Source: an uncultured Candidatus Saccharibacteria bacterium (GTDB taxonomy: Bacteria > Patescibacteriota > Saccharimonadia > Saccharimonadales > Saccharimonadaceae). From it: DNA of 64,000 bases. The stretch covers positions 124,001 through 188,000 of the forward strand of contig CALHGK010000010.1 in the NCBI GenBank assembly GCA_938030095.1, written 5' to 3'. The notes beneath the pieces are model-generated. The model searched no databases, was not told the DNA's origin, and worked only from the letters and a program-made list of their open reading frames with translations. This document shows positions 8,362 through 17,338 of the stretch, piece by piece; the stretch's first letter is position 1; every line of letters begins with the position of its first letter. A program made the translations under genes and the position numbers.

Positions 8362-11229
8362 GTGAAGATTAGACGTCAAAAACGTGGGATCGTCATGCGC
8401 ATCGCATCGGTTGTGGCTGTGAGTGGGCTCGCTATAGGCGGGCTTTTTTATGGTCTCAACTCGGTGAACGCAGCCGGTCTGAATAAAAACTATAGTTATA
8501 TTAAGGCAAACTATGCTGTGCCAAATAGCAACGTAGCCTGGGTGTCGCCCAACGGGGATGACAACAAGGGTAACGGAAGCGAGTCGGCACCGTACAAGAG
8601 CTTTGGCCGCGCCGTCACGAAGATTAGCGACGGTGGAACAGTGGTGGCAAAGAGTGGTATCTACCGCGAGCCACACTTTTTTGTGACGAAGAGGAACGTC
8701 ACCATGCAGGCAGCACCCAACGCCGAGGTATGGCTCAAGGGTAGCGACGTGGTGACCAACTGGTCGCGCGAGGGCAATATGTGGAAGGCCACTGGCAACT
8801 TCCAAAACTTCTGCCACGTCTGTACGACCAATATCAAGCCAGAAGTCGAAGGTATGGCTGCCTACCCAGAGCAGGTCTTTATTAATGACAAGCCACTGAC
8901 GCAGGTGGGGAGCAAGGCTGAAGTTGGCCCAGGCAAGTTCTACGTAGAGGATGCCACGCAGACGACGCGTAGTGGTGGGCACTTCAACCCAGGCCGGCAA
9001 GACACCGTCAGTTACTACCTAGGCTCAGATCCTACGGCTGGCACAACGGAGATCTCGCAGCGCACCCGCGCCTTTACCACAACAGGCGAGAACTTCAAGC
9101 TGCAGGGTATTAACATTTCGCAGTATGCACCCAACCAAACCTGGGGCTTTAAAGACCCACAGCTAGACGACAAGGCTGGGCCGATCGCCATCTCCATCAA
9201 CGGGAAAAACTCGCTGGTGCAAGATGTGATCGTGGCGCAGAACTCAAACTCGGGGCTATTCCTCGACAAAGCGTCGGGCAGTGTGGTGAAGAACAGCCAA
9301 TTCCTCGATAACGGGGGTAATGGTGCTGGCGCAAACCGCATTGAGAATGCCGTGTTTGAAAACAACACCTTTAGCAACAATAACGCCGCTGGCTTTGAAA
9401 CCAATGGTAGCTACTGTACCTCATGGTGTGGCATGGCCGATGTGAAGGTGACTCACGCCGAGAACTTCACCTTCCGCAACAATGTGGTGGACTACTCGAA
9501 GTCTGGCTCAACCAACTCCGACATCGCAGTGGCCAAGCGCCACCAGCTGCCAGGCTTCTGGTGTGACGAAGGGTGTATCAACACCAACATCGTCAACAAC
9601 TACTTTACCAATGTGCAGATGGCGATCTTCTATGAGGTGTCGCACACTGGTATCATCGCCTCGAATATCATCGAAGGTTCGGGTTCTGGTATCTTAGTGT
9701 CGGGCAGTAGCAAGACGAAGATCTACAACAACTCTATCTCACGCACCGCCTACCCAATCCGCATCCGCGAGGACACCCGCAGCAGGGGTTGCAATGCCTA
9801 CCAAGGCAGCACCTGTACTGCACCAGAGAGCTGGTCGCAAGCTAAGGGCCTGAGCTGGGACACAACGGGCACCGAGATGTACAACAATATCATCTCGTCG
9901 CGTGCCGCAACGGCCAAGGATGGCGACAGCCCATACTGGGCATACGGTGTCCGCACCAAGGGTGGTGCCAACATTGGCGGGCCAAAGGTTGGTACGAATG
10001 AGATGTTTGCTGGCCTCGACTACAACGTCTACTACCGCAACGATACTAATGTCGACAAGACGGTCTTTACCTGGGACTTAGCCCAGACCGACGCACCAAT
10101 CGACGTTCTCTTTAGCAAGACATCAGACATTGCTAAGGATGGTCGAGTCAGCAAAGCGATCGACGGCCTCGAGCGCAACTCGCTCGACCAAACTGGCTCA
10201 CGCAGCGCCAATCCATTCTTCACCAGCGAAGCTGCGAACAACAACGACTACAACAAGAGTAACTACACCATCAAGGCTGGTAGCCCAGCTGCCAACAGCG
10301 GTAAGGAGCTACCTGCCGACGTGGCGAAGGCAATCGACCCAAGTGGCGCAACTGTGAAGGCTGGCACCAAGGTGAACCGTGGTGCACTGGTCAACGCCAA
10401 CATGACCGGTGGCGAACCAAACATTAGCAGCAAGAGCAGTAGCACCCCACAACAAAATAACGCCAATGGCGCAACGACCAACGGGCAAGCAAACCCAAAA
10501 GCGCCGGGCATGGGCAGCGCCAGTAAGGCTGACACTGCTCATGCAGCCCAAACCGCTGAGGCCGACACCAAGAGCGACAACAGCACTGTGTCGATCCCAG
10601 ACGCTCACCTCAAGGCCGCAATTAACAAAAGCCTGTCTGAGACCCTTGGTGCACGCCGGGGCGCCTCACAGGACGTGACAGCGGGTGAGATGCAAAAGCT
10701 GACTGGCTTGTCGCTCATCCTGCCTGGTGATGCAGCAGATGACCGCAAAGCCACTGACCTCACCGGCCTCGAGGCAGCAACGAACCTCGACTGGCTAGCA
10801 ATCGACGGTAACAAGGTGAAGAGCCTTGCACCGCTCGCTAAGCTAACCAAGCTGACTTCGTTGACCGCTCATTCTAACCAGATTGAGTCGCTTGATCCAA
10901 TCGCTGGCCTGGCAAACCTCAAGCTTGTGATGGTCTCGGGCAACCCAATTGCCTCGACCAAGCCGCTTGCTAAGCTTGCACAGCTCAAGCGAGTTGCTCT
11001 CTCGGGCAAAGATGGCTTCGTGCTGGACATTGCCGACGTCGCAGCCAGCAAGGGTAGCCTGGAGTCGCTCTCGCTCTACGACTACAGCCGCAAGACCACA
11101 CTGGCCAACGGTAGCCAACTGGCAACATTTGGCAGCCTCAAGAAGCTTCGCCTCACAGGCGTTAAGCCAAGTGCTGCGGACAGCGCCGCAATTGGCTCAC
11201 TCAAACTCGAAAAGCGCCGCATAGACTAG
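8362..11229 (+). CDS. Secreted right-handed beta-helix protein with C-terminal leucine-rich repeats
   Basis: 955-residue secreted protein. Start GTG with a strong Shine-Dalgarno; signal peptide (VASVVAVSGLAIGGLFYGLNSVNA). Residues ~50-640 are a right-handed parallel beta-helix: a 'WVSPNGDDNKGNGSESAPYKSF' type opening seen in pectate-lyase/chondroitinase-like proteins, then repeated N-rich turns (NAVFENNTFSNNNAAGFE, NIVNNYF, IYNNSI). A Ser/Asn/Gly/Thr linker (~690-750) leads to internalin-like LRRs (TNLDWLAIDGNKVKSLAPLAKL and following) of about 20-22 residues. It has no evident membrane anchor or sortase signal. The combination suggests a polysaccharide-binding or -cleaving surface adhesin; catalytic residues are not identifiable by eye. 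Confidence 0.85.
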   Translation: MKIRRQKRGIVMRIASVVAVSGLAIGGLFYGLNSVNAAGLNKNYSYIKANYAVPNSNVAWVSPNGDDNKGNGSESAPYKSFGRAVTKISDGGTVVAKSGIYREPHFFVTKRNVTMQAAPNAEVWLKGSDVVTNWSREGNMWKATGNFQNFCHVCTTNIKPEVEGMAAYPEQVFINDKPLTQVGSKAEVGPGKFYVEDATQTTRSGGHFNPGRQDTVSYYLGSDPTAGTTEISQRTRAFTTTGENFKLQGINISQYAPNQTWGFKDPQLDDKAGPIAISINGKNSLVQDVIVAQNSNSGLFLDKASGSVVKNSQFLDNGGNGAGANRIENAVFENNTFSNNNAAGFETNGSYCTSWCGMADVKVTHAENFTFRNNVVDYSKSGSTNSDIAVAKRHQLPGFWCDEGCINTNIVNNYFTNVQMAIFYEVSHTGIIASNIIEGSGSGILVSGSSKTKIYNNSISRTAYPIRIREDTRSRGCNAYQGSTCTAPESWSQAKGLSWDTTGTEMYNNIISSRAATAKDGDSPYWAYGVRTKGGANIGGPKVGTNEMFAGLDYNVYYRNDTNVDKTVFTWDLAQTDAPIDVLFSKTSDIAKDGRVSKAIDGLERNSLDQTGSRSANPFFTSEAANNNDYNKSNYTIKAGSPAANSGKELPADVAKAIDPSGATVKAGTKVNRGALVNANMTGGEPNISSKSSSTPQQNNANGATTNGQANPKAPGMGSASKADTAHAAQTAEADTKSDNSTVSIPDAHLKAAINKSLSETLGARRGASQDVTAGEMQKLTGLSLILPGDAADDRKATDLTGLEAATNLDWLAIDGNKVKSLAPLAKLTKLTSLTAHSNQIESLDPIAGLANLKLVMVSGNPIASTKPLAKLAQLKRVALSGKDGFVLDIADVAASKGSLESLSLYDYSRKTTLANGSQLATFGSLKKLRLTGVKPSAADSAAIGSLKLEKRRID

Positions 11230-11270
11230 GCTTCCTCCCCATCAGCCAAGTCTGGTAGCGTATACAAAAG

Positions 11271-11295
11271 GCCGAGCAGAAATGCTCGGCTTTTT
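11271..11295 (+). terminator. Terminator after the beta-helix/LRR gene
   Basis: GCCGAGCA-GAAA-TGCTCGGC then TTTTT. Confidence 0.9.
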
Positions 11296-11596
11296 GGTGT
11301 GAAAATACTCCTTGGCGCACGGTGGGACGCTTCGTGGTAGGCAATATGTGACTATGTGCTATAAATCATGCCTATGAGGAGGTGTCTCTAGTTATTCTAC
11401 AGAAGCAAATGCGAGAGAAGCGATATGAGAATGGCTGAGATTTTGAGCCATAGGTATGGTGGATCCGTAATACTGCAAGGGCAAGAATTAAAACGAGACG
11501 TGGGTCTAGTATCTCTAGGTATTTGCCAAATATGTATTCTATTCTTGTGTAATAAAAAACTCAGCATGCAACAACATACTGAGTTAGTATTCTCTA
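11296..11596. other. 300-bp spacer
   Basis: Nothing recognised between the terminator and the tRNA-Arg gene. Confidence 0.5.
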
Positions 11597-11673
11597 TGGT
11601 ACACTCGGCGCGATTCGAACGCACGACCTTTGGCTCCGCAAGCCAACGCTCTATCCAGCTGAGCTACGAGTGC
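11597..11673 (-). tRNA. tRNA-Arg(GCG)
   Basis: Acceptor GCACTCG/CGAGTGT, D-arm AGCTCAGCTGGATAGAGC, anticodon stem TTGGC/GCCAA with loop TTGCGGA (anticodon GCG, reads CGC and CGU by wobble), T-loop GTTCGAATC, discriminator A and encoded CCA. Most bacteria use ACG here, edited to ICG. Confidence 0.93.
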
Positions 11674-11826
11674 ATACCTGGGAAACAAATGTTGCCCAGA
11701 CCAAACTATAAGGTGCACTGGATGATACCAGATCGCTTATTATTGTAGCACAGAGGTGCGCTGAGGGCAAGACGCCAAGTTAACCTAAATGAATACCTGG
11801 CCGCTTTCTTACGCTTAAGGTCTGCT

Positions 11827-12783
11827 CTAACTCCGATTACCCACTCGATCATCAATTTGCTCTAAAACACCCTTCCACCAAGCCATATTGTCTTGGGAAG
11901 CATGTACCGAATCCATAATTTCAAAACCTCGTACTGACATACCAGCTAAACCTAACTGTTGAACCAGCTGTTTATTACACTTAAGGGGACTTATTTTATC
12001 GGCATCGGTTGCGGTTACTGTGATTATGGCTTCATTAAGTGAGTGATGTTTGGCGCTTAACAAATCATCGACAATATTATTATGCGGATGAACTATGGCT
12101 AGAGGATATTGCCATAAGCCTGCTGGTCGTTGTATTATCATTTTAGGCAGTAATAATGGACTCTCGGTGCGACACTCGGCTGCCCAGTCAGGATTTGACG
12201 CGATGGTTTCTGATAGTTTGGTGCCGCCGTGAGCCAGAAAACTTAAGGCCAGCCTGGCCATCGATAGGGATAGATTAGATTTTTTATCCAGTCCTGGGAT
12301 TTCAAGTAGATCTAATTGTGCTAAATTTACCTCTCCTGGAGCATGCTTCGCTGCTGACACAGCCAAGTGTGAACCCATTGAGTATCCAATCAATCTTTCT
12401 ATATCATTAAAACTGCGTCCTTTACTATCCAATGCTTCACCAATAGTATCCCATTGTAATTTTGATACCTTTGCTAAATTACCTTCACATAAAGCACTTC
12501 TCATTTTTGAGTCCATAGGATTTGCGCTTGGGCTCACTCCAGGATTATCTATCGCAATAGCCATTCCTTCGGTGTGGCTGGCTATTATATCTGTTCTTGT
12601 CTGTTGTTTTATCCGTAGAGAGTAGTCCGACCATTGAGAGAAGAGTAAGCTAACAGGTGCTTTGTCACTTGATAGCTGGCTATTAGCAATATAAGCAGAA
12701 TCTAATAACTCAGTACAAACCTGACCTGGTGGGGTGATAGCATTTAGGTCTATAGGGTCAATTTTTTCTAGTAACTCACTCAT
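11827..12783 (-). CDS. Putative alpha/beta hydrolase
   Basis: 318 residues, soluble. The nucleophile elbow GYSMGSH (GxSxG) follows a predicted strand ERLI, and a histidine in SVHASQDNMAWW near the C-terminus is placed where the catalytic His of alpha/beta hydrolases lies. I do not recognise a specific subfamily or substrate. Start at 12783 because TATAAT (12791-12796, this strand) ends 7 nt upstream; a longer frame reaching 12834 would run through the promoter. The gene is visibly more A+T-rich than its neighbours, with codons such as TTA, ATA and AAA more frequent, so it may have been acquired more recently. Confidence 0.6.
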   Translation of the reverse strand: MSELLEKIDPIDLNAITPPGQVCTELLDSAYIANSQLSSDKAPVSLLFSQWSDYSLRIKQQTRTDIIASHTEGMAIAIDNPGVSPSANPMDSKMRSALCEGNLAKVSKLQWDTIGEALDSKGRSFNDIERLIGYSMGSHLAVSAAKHAPGEVNLAQLDLLEIPGLDKKSNLSLSMARLALSFLAHGGTKLSETIASNPDWAAECRTESPLLLPKMIIQRPAGLWQYPLAIVHPHNNIVDDLLSAKHHSLNEAIITVTATDADKISPLKCNKQLVQQLGLAGMSVRGFEIMDSVHASQDNMAWWKGVLEQIDDRVGNRS

Positions 12784-12955
12784 GACAGATATTATATCAC
12801 AAGTTGTACTAGAATAGGTCGTCCAGTAATACAACCCTCATCAATACAATTTACAGTGTGATATTTGCATAGAAACAAGATAGGAGTTTCAAATTAGTTC
12901 TACTTACATAAGCAGAATACGGACAAAACATAAGATAAATAATAGTACAAAATTG

Positions 12956-13591
12956 CTACTGTAGCCGCAAATAAATAATCAATCGCTCAAGCAAGTCGGG
13001 CTTGCGTTCGCTCATTGGGAGGTGAGAGGCGATGAGATCAACGAGTTGCTCGCCTACATCCTCGGGGAAGTACATGACGATGGGCATGGCAAAGCGCTTG
13101 CGCGGGATGAGTGTGATCCAATTCTGCGTGGGCTTGGCAGTAACGCTAAAAGAGCGGAAGGTATCGTACGAGTAAGCCCGCTGGCCAACCACCACCTCGG
13201 CATGGCTAGCGCTATAATTCAGCAAAGCAGCTGGCCGCTGCAGCGAGACGATCAACGCCACTGCCATGATGGGGATGAGCAGCGCGAAGGTGTACGACTT
13301 AAACAAAAAGATTGAAATCGCGAAGAGTACCACTACAACCACGCCAAAAATAACATACCAACCACGGGGGCGAGTAGTGTCATTTACCTCGCGCTCTTGC
13401 CAGATGAGGAGCGGCTCGGTGGGGTCGGGAAAGGGCGAAACCTGCGACGAATTGCTATCTGCCTGGCTCGGCCCACGGCGAATCTCGAGCGGTGGATTGG
13501 GCTCATCTGTAGCATGCGTATTGGCACGAGCAGTGCGCGACGGGTCGGCTGCATCTGAGGCTGATGACTGATCAAATTGCGATGGCTGCAT
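12956..13591 (-). CDS. Membrane protein with acidic/polar N-terminus and two TM helices
   Basis: 211 residues, function not recognised. Residues 1-70 are polar and probably disordered (Ser/Asp/Pro-rich). Two adjacent hydrophobic helices follow (WYVIFGVVVVVLFAISIFLF and FALLIPIMAVALIVSL), then a compact ~90-residue cytoplasmic domain of alternating strands (VVVGQRAYSYDTFRSF, WITLIPRKRFAMPIVMYF) ending in a helix. The two-helix plus beta-domain layout resembles bacterial PH-like membrane proteins, but this is only an impression. TATACT ends exactly 6 nt before the ATG at 13591, so it is leaderless. Confidence 0.75.
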   Translation of the reverse strand: MQPSQFDQSSASDAADPSRTARANTHATDEPNPPLEIRRGPSQADSNSSQVSPFPDPTEPLLIWQEREVNDTTRPRGWYVIFGVVVVVLFAISIFLFKSYTFALLIPIMAVALIVSLQRPAALLNYSASHAEVVVGQRAYSYDTFRSFSVTAKPTQNWITLIPRKRFAMPIVMYFPEDVGEQLVDLIASHLPMSERKPDLLERLIIYLRLQ

Positions 13592-13718
13592 ATGTTTAGT
13601 ATAGCATAGAACATTGGCGAAAGACGATGGTTTGGGGTGTATATTAACGTAGAGAAATCTATAGAAATAGCATCAGAATCAGCTCATTAATGTGCCTTGT
13701 AGGTTAGACTTGCAACCC

Positions 13719-14387
13719 CTAGCCTACTATTGAAGAGTCCACAGCATACAATGAGCCGCCATATTTTACTTCAACAAGTTGAGCTTCAAGTCCTTTAATA
13801 GTGCCCATGACTTCAAATTGAAGATTAATCATAGCCCTACGCTTATCTGCCATTTCACCAGTGTCTATATTGGCGTGAGTATAGTCATTCAAATAATCAA
13901 GTAGCTTCTCATGTGAAGCGATTTGAGCGCGCAGATATTCAGCTCGCTTTTGGAAGAGTTTCCTTTTGCTTTGGATTTCCTTATACAAATCAGTTGGAAG
14001 TGGAACCTCGATAGTGCTACCGTCAGACGCAGATTTACTAGTAATAAAATACTGGAGAGTGTCTGTAGTGTCGGGTTTTCGCAATTTCTTTGCTAACTGT
14101 CGAGCTGCCCATGCAATTCCGCCAACCTTTGTTGCTTGGTCGGCTTCGGTCTCGATAGCTGTTTGGCCACCTCTATCAAATGCATCAATTGGCGCTTCGC
14201 TAGCATCTAAAGCCTCTGGCTGTATATTTACCCCATGATGTTCGCATAAATTGCACGCCGTAGACCTAATACCAGAGACTGCGTCTATTTGCGTTTTTTC
14301 ACGCTCTATTGCTTCTGGGGGGGGGGTTGGTTCAAAAGAAGCTTGCTCTGGAGTGTGAGGTTGTTGAGGGTATTCAAATGTAGACAT
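13719..14387 (-). CDS. Hypothetical protein with helical C-terminal half
   Basis: 222 residues, no family recognised. The N-terminal third is Pro/Glu-rich and contains a CNLCEHHG stretch that could bind a metal with other ligands. The centre contains GGIAWAARQLAKKLRKP. The C-terminal third is helical and charged (YKEIQSKRKLFQKRAEYLRAQI), likely coiled coil. No membrane segment or signal peptide. A TATACT promoter lies about 30 nt upstream and an AAAGG Shine-Dalgarno precedes the ATG. Confidence 0.7.
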   Translation of the reverse strand: MSTFEYPQQPHTPEQASFEPTPPPEAIEREKTQIDAVSGIRSTACNLCEHHGVNIQPEALDASEAPIDAFDRGGQTAIETEADQATKVGGIAWAARQLAKKLRKPDTTDTLQYFITSKSASDGSTIEVPLPTDLYKEIQSKRKLFQKRAEYLRAQIASHEKLLDYLNDYTHANIDTGEMADKRRAMINLQFEVMGTIKGLEAQLVEVKYGGSLYAVDSSIVG

Positions 14388-14504
14388 TGTGTAGTAGCCT
14401 TTTAATTATTTAGATTTATAGTATACAACAATATAGAATTATGCAATAGAGGTGAGTGGTTTTGCAACTACAATTTGTGATGGGCAACATTACTTTTATA
14501 AAGC

Positions 14505-14538
14505 AAAACCCTCGGTAGCCGAATTGCTACCGAGGGTT
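14505..14538 (-). terminator. Terminator after tRNA-Ser(UGA)
   Basis: AACCCTCGGTAGC/GCTACCGAGGGTT, a 13-bp perfect stem, followed by a T run on the - strand. Confidence 0.9.
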
Positions 14539-14553
14539 CGAGTAAGCATGAGA

Positions 14554-14642
14554 TGGCGGAGAGAGTGGGATTCGAACCCACGGTAGGGGATGCCTACGCC
14601 GGTTTTCAAGACCGGTACCTTCAACCACTCGGTCATCTCTCC
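14554..14642 (-). tRNA. tRNA-Ser(UGA)
   Basis: Acceptor GGAGAGA/TCTCTCC, anticodon loop CTTGAAA (anticodon UGA), long variable arm, GTTCGAATC T-loop, discriminator G and encoded CCA. Confidence 0.95.
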
Positions 14643-14741
14643 AGTCTCGCTTATTATAGCATGAGATGAGGCAAGGCAAAAGATGAGGGTGACCAACTTT
14701 TGCGTAAGCTCTGGATATTATCCTTATCCCCCTTGTTCTGC

Positions 14742-14766
14742 AGAGCCGAAACATTGTTTCTGCTCT
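14742..14766. other. Inverted repeat of unknown role
   Basis: 11-bp arms AGAGCCGAAAC and GTTTCTGCTCT with one mismatch and a 3-nt loop, between comF and tRNA-Ser(UGA). No T run on either side, so a terminator is doubtful. Confidence 0.4.
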
Positions 14767-14804
14767 ACAATGTTGATTTATAGATGGGCCAACACCACAA
14801 CGGC

Positions 14805-15485
14805 TTATCCAAACGGCTGATGGGCCACCACCACAGCAATAACTCGCCGGGCGCCAGCAGTGCGGAGGCAACACGCGGCATAGCGAATCGTTGCTCCCGT
14901 TGTAGAAATATCATCAATAAGGCAATAGGTAACCTCTGAAGAAAGAGTGTATGAGCAGGCGAATGCTTGGCGGGCTTGCTGCTGGCGCTGAGCACGACTA
15001 CTCCCCAGTTGCACACTGTACTGAGCGCGTGTGAGGACTGGCTGGCAGGGCAGGCCGCGCAGCCGGGCAAAGGCTTGAGCTAGCAACCGACAGTGGTCAT
15101 AGCCACGCTGACGCTGGTGAGCCGGAATGGTTGGGATGGGCACAATGATGGTATCCACCGGTAGCGGCGGCGTAACGGCATCGAGCAAGCCTGCGAGGGT
15201 GTGCTGAGCCGCCTGGGCGCGCTCAAACTTGTATCGGTTTATCAGCTGCTCCAGCACGCCTTCACGCTGCAGGGCGCACCAGGCAGCCGTATAGGGCAGC
15301 GAGCAGGTTTGGCACTGGCCAGACAGGGTAGGCTGGCCACATTCGAGGCAGCGGTAGAGCGGATCGCGAATGATGTTGTTTTTACAATTATCACAAAGCA
15401 GTGTCCCAACGATGTTGCAACCACAACAGGTATGCGGGGCAAGAAGGTTGGCAAGGTAGGTCGGTATTGTGATTTTTACACTCAT
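14805..15485 (-). CDS. comF: ComF family phosphoribosyltransferase-like competence protein
   Basis: 226 residues. N-terminal zinc-ribbon-like part with CxxC pairs (CCGC, CDNC, CLEC, CQTC), then a type I phosphoribosyltransferase fold with QRGYDHCRLLAQAFA and the PRPP-binding loop CLIDDISTTGAT near residue 195. ComF assists inward handling of single-stranded DNA during natural transformation in the cytoplasm. Start at 15485 chosen from the GGAGAGG Shine-Dalgarno and an upstream TATAAT; the frame is open much further upstream but without family similarity. No other com genes are in the window. Confidence 0.93.
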   Translation of the reverse strand: MSVKITIPTYLANLLAPHTCCGCNIVGTLLCDNCKNNIIRDPLYRCLECGQPTLSGQCQTCSLPYTAAWCALQREGVLEQLINRYKFERAQAAQHTLAGLLDAVTPPLPVDTIIVPIPTIPAHQRQRGYDHCRLLAQAFARLRGLPCQPVLTRAQYSVQLGSSRAQRQQQARQAFACSYTLSSEVTYCLIDDISTTGATIRYAACCLRTAGARRVIAVVVAHQPFG

Positions 15486-15590
15486 GAGGCCTCTCCGGTT
15501 GATTATACGCCATCGATTAGCTATAATAAATCCAGACTGTTGTCGAAATGGTAATTGTGAATTAGCAAAAGAAAGTATGTGGAGGAAACT

Positions 15591-16115
15591 ATGGCCCGGA
15601 GTCAAGATGATGATCTTTTGATCGGTGATGAGCTTGCGGCAGCGTTTTTGGAGGGTGATGACTCGCTCGCACCAGCTGCGCCAACCCACCAGCCGATGAA
15701 TCACGCTCAAGCAAACCCAATGCCTGCCCAGAACCAGCAGAGCCAAACTTCGCCATGGGGCGAAGAGCCTGCCCAGAGTGAGGAAGACTACACTGGCCAA
15801 CTGGCAGTCGATGTGTACGAGACCGAGACGCAGCTCGTGGTGAAGGCCCGCACCGCTGGAGTGAACCGCGAGGAATTGGATGTGAAGATTAATGATGGGC
15901 TGTTGACAATCGTTGGCACCCTGAGTAGTGGTGACGACACGGTGGCCACCAAATGGCACAACCAAGAGTGCTACTGGGGTGAATTTAGCCGCACACTAGA
16001 GCTGCCCGTAACAGTACGTGAGGACGAGACGACCGCTGTGCTAAAGGATGGTGTGCTGACCATCACCTTCGAGAAGGTTAAGCAAGAGCAGGCCAAGAAG
16101 ATCCCGATCCTGTAG
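15591..16115 (+). CDS. Hsp20 / alpha-crystallin small heat shock protein
   Basis: 174 residues. A long polar N-terminus (~75 residues rich in Asn/Gln/Pro) precedes an alpha-crystallin domain: LAVDVYETETQLVVKARTAGV, the LDVKINDGLLTIVGTL strands, GEFSRTLELPVTV and the hallmark LKDGVLTITF (A/V-x-L-x-x-G-V-L). ATP-independent holdase that binds unfolding proteins. Start at 15591 with a GGAGG Shine-Dalgarno 7 nt upstream. Most small HSPs have shorter N-termini; the extra linker is unusual but not unique. Confidence 0.95.
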   Translation: MARSQDDDLLIGDELAAAFLEGDDSLAPAAPTHQPMNHAQANPMPAQNQQSQTSPWGEEPAQSEEDYTGQLAVDVYETETQLVVKARTAGVNREELDVKINDGLLTIVGTLSSGDDTVATKWHNQECYWGEFSRTLELPVTVREDETTAVLKDGVLTITFEKVKQEQAKKIPIL

Positions 16116-16146
16116 AGAAGGGAAAACGCGAGCTTTGAGACGATGA

Positions 16147-16170
16147 CCCCGCTGGTGCGGGGTTGTTTTG
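16147..16170 (+). terminator. Terminator after hsp20
   Basis: CCCCGC-TGGT-GCGGGG followed by a T-rich stretch. Confidence 0.75.
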
Positions 16171-16683
16171 TGCTGCGGGAAGTGGGTAATGCGAGCCTTG
16201 AGACCTCTTATGGTATCTAGTTATATGTTCTCTATTTCATTTAGCAGAGCGTGAATATTGGCAGCAGAAGGTCATCATTTAGTATTAGCGCTGAGAGGCT
16301 GGTGTTCTCGAGAAAGTTTTTGCAATAACTGTAGGAGAAATGGTAGTGAGGAGAAGGGCAAGGCGCTTGGGCTAGATGCAGCTCATGCGAGAGATGGCGA
16401 AGGTAGTGGGGTGTAATGATTTTGTAAAACGGCTCTATTGGAGTATATAGTTGAAGAAGCTAAAGAATACTAGAAACTCCCCAAAACACCTCCTGAATGG
16501 TGCGATGGCTTATTATGAGGTTTCTAGAGTGTAAAGTATAATGAGCGCAGTGTGATGATGATTCCCCAGCCAGGGTGAAATGGAAGAGCATGGCTAGTGC
16601 TACGCAAAAACAGTCAGTACCAGATGCCATCAGCAAAAGACAGACTTCCTTGTGTGAGTGTCGTCGAATATATCCTCAGCAAA
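16171..16683. other. 510-bp intergenic region
   Basis: No gene recognised. A TATAAT at 16537-16542 on the + strand points toward the pilin terminator and could start a short RNA, but nothing else supports that. Confidence 0.4.
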
Positions 16684-16709
16684 AAGATACCACCCTGCGA
16701 GAGGGTGGT
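16684..16709 (-). terminator. Terminator at the end of the pilin cluster
   Basis: CCACCCT/AGGGTGG stem with a T run on the - strand. Confidence 0.85.
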
Positions 16710-16740
16710 ATAAGAGAGCCAATGAAGAAAGGTGGTTGTG

Positions 16741-17181
16741 TTACTGCCCTTGGTTGGCACCGATATTGACGACAACGAAGTTGACCAGTGCGTAGGCGAT
16801 GATCGCAACGACAAGACCAACGATGGCGTACATGATGGTATTCTTGGCACCAGTAACGGCGTTTGAGTCACCATTTGATACGGTGTAGCGTACACCACCA
16901 ATCACAATCATGATAACGGCGACCGCACCAACGATGAAGAGAATCACGTTGACGATTGTCTGGAAAATACCAGTCCCATCAGTACAGCCTTCTTTTTCGC
17001 TACCGAAGAGACAACTTACTTGGTCACTCCCTTTAGCAGAGGTAACACCTTTCTTGAGGCCAAGGCCGTTGTCGGACGCAGCTGCTGCGCCAACGTGTGG
17101 TGCTACTAGCCCAGCAACACCTGCAGCCAGCATTGGCACGGCGAGGAGTGTAAGCATAGCTTTTTTGATATTGATTTTCAT
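16741..17181 (-). CDS. T4SS-type pilin, cluster member 6
   Basis: 146 residues: signal peptide (AMLTLLAVPMLAAGVAGLVAPHVGA), a polar segment with two cysteines (SCLFGSEKEGC), then helices IVNVILFIVGAVAVIMIVIGG and AIVGLVVAIIAYALVNFVV joined by YTVSNGDSNAVTGAKNTIMY. Of two adjacent ATGs, 17181 is preferred by Shine-Dalgarno spacing (AAAGGA). Separated from member 5 by about 150 bp, so it may have its own promoter. Pilins of this group are processed and assembled as subunits of conjugative-type or type IV-like surface structures; here, inference from family. Confidence 0.88.
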   Translation of the reverse strand: MKINIKKAMLTLLAVPMLAAGVAGLVAPHVGAAAASDNGLGLKKGVTSAKGSDQVSCLFGSEKEGCTDGTGIFQTIVNVILFIVGAVAVIMIVIGGVRYTVSNGDSNAVTGAKNTIMYAIVGLVVAIIAYALVNFVVVNIGANQGQ

Positions 17182-17338
17182 TGTCATATCCTTTCTATTG
17201 GCATTAGTACCATCTTGTACTACCTGTACTATCTATATATACCAAAAAATTGCCAAAATGTTAAGAGCTAACGGAGAAAATTCCCGAAAAAGAGCCTATT
17301 TTATTGCAGAATGCAAGCAAAGTAAATGATAGTGGTGG

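Noticed and set aside
14742..14766. Terminator for comF
   Set aside because: The hairpin is convincing but no T run follows on the - strand, so it is recorded only as an inverted repeat.
16537..16680. Small RNA after hsp20
   Set aside because: A TATAAT exists but no conserved structure or separate terminator in the + direction was found.
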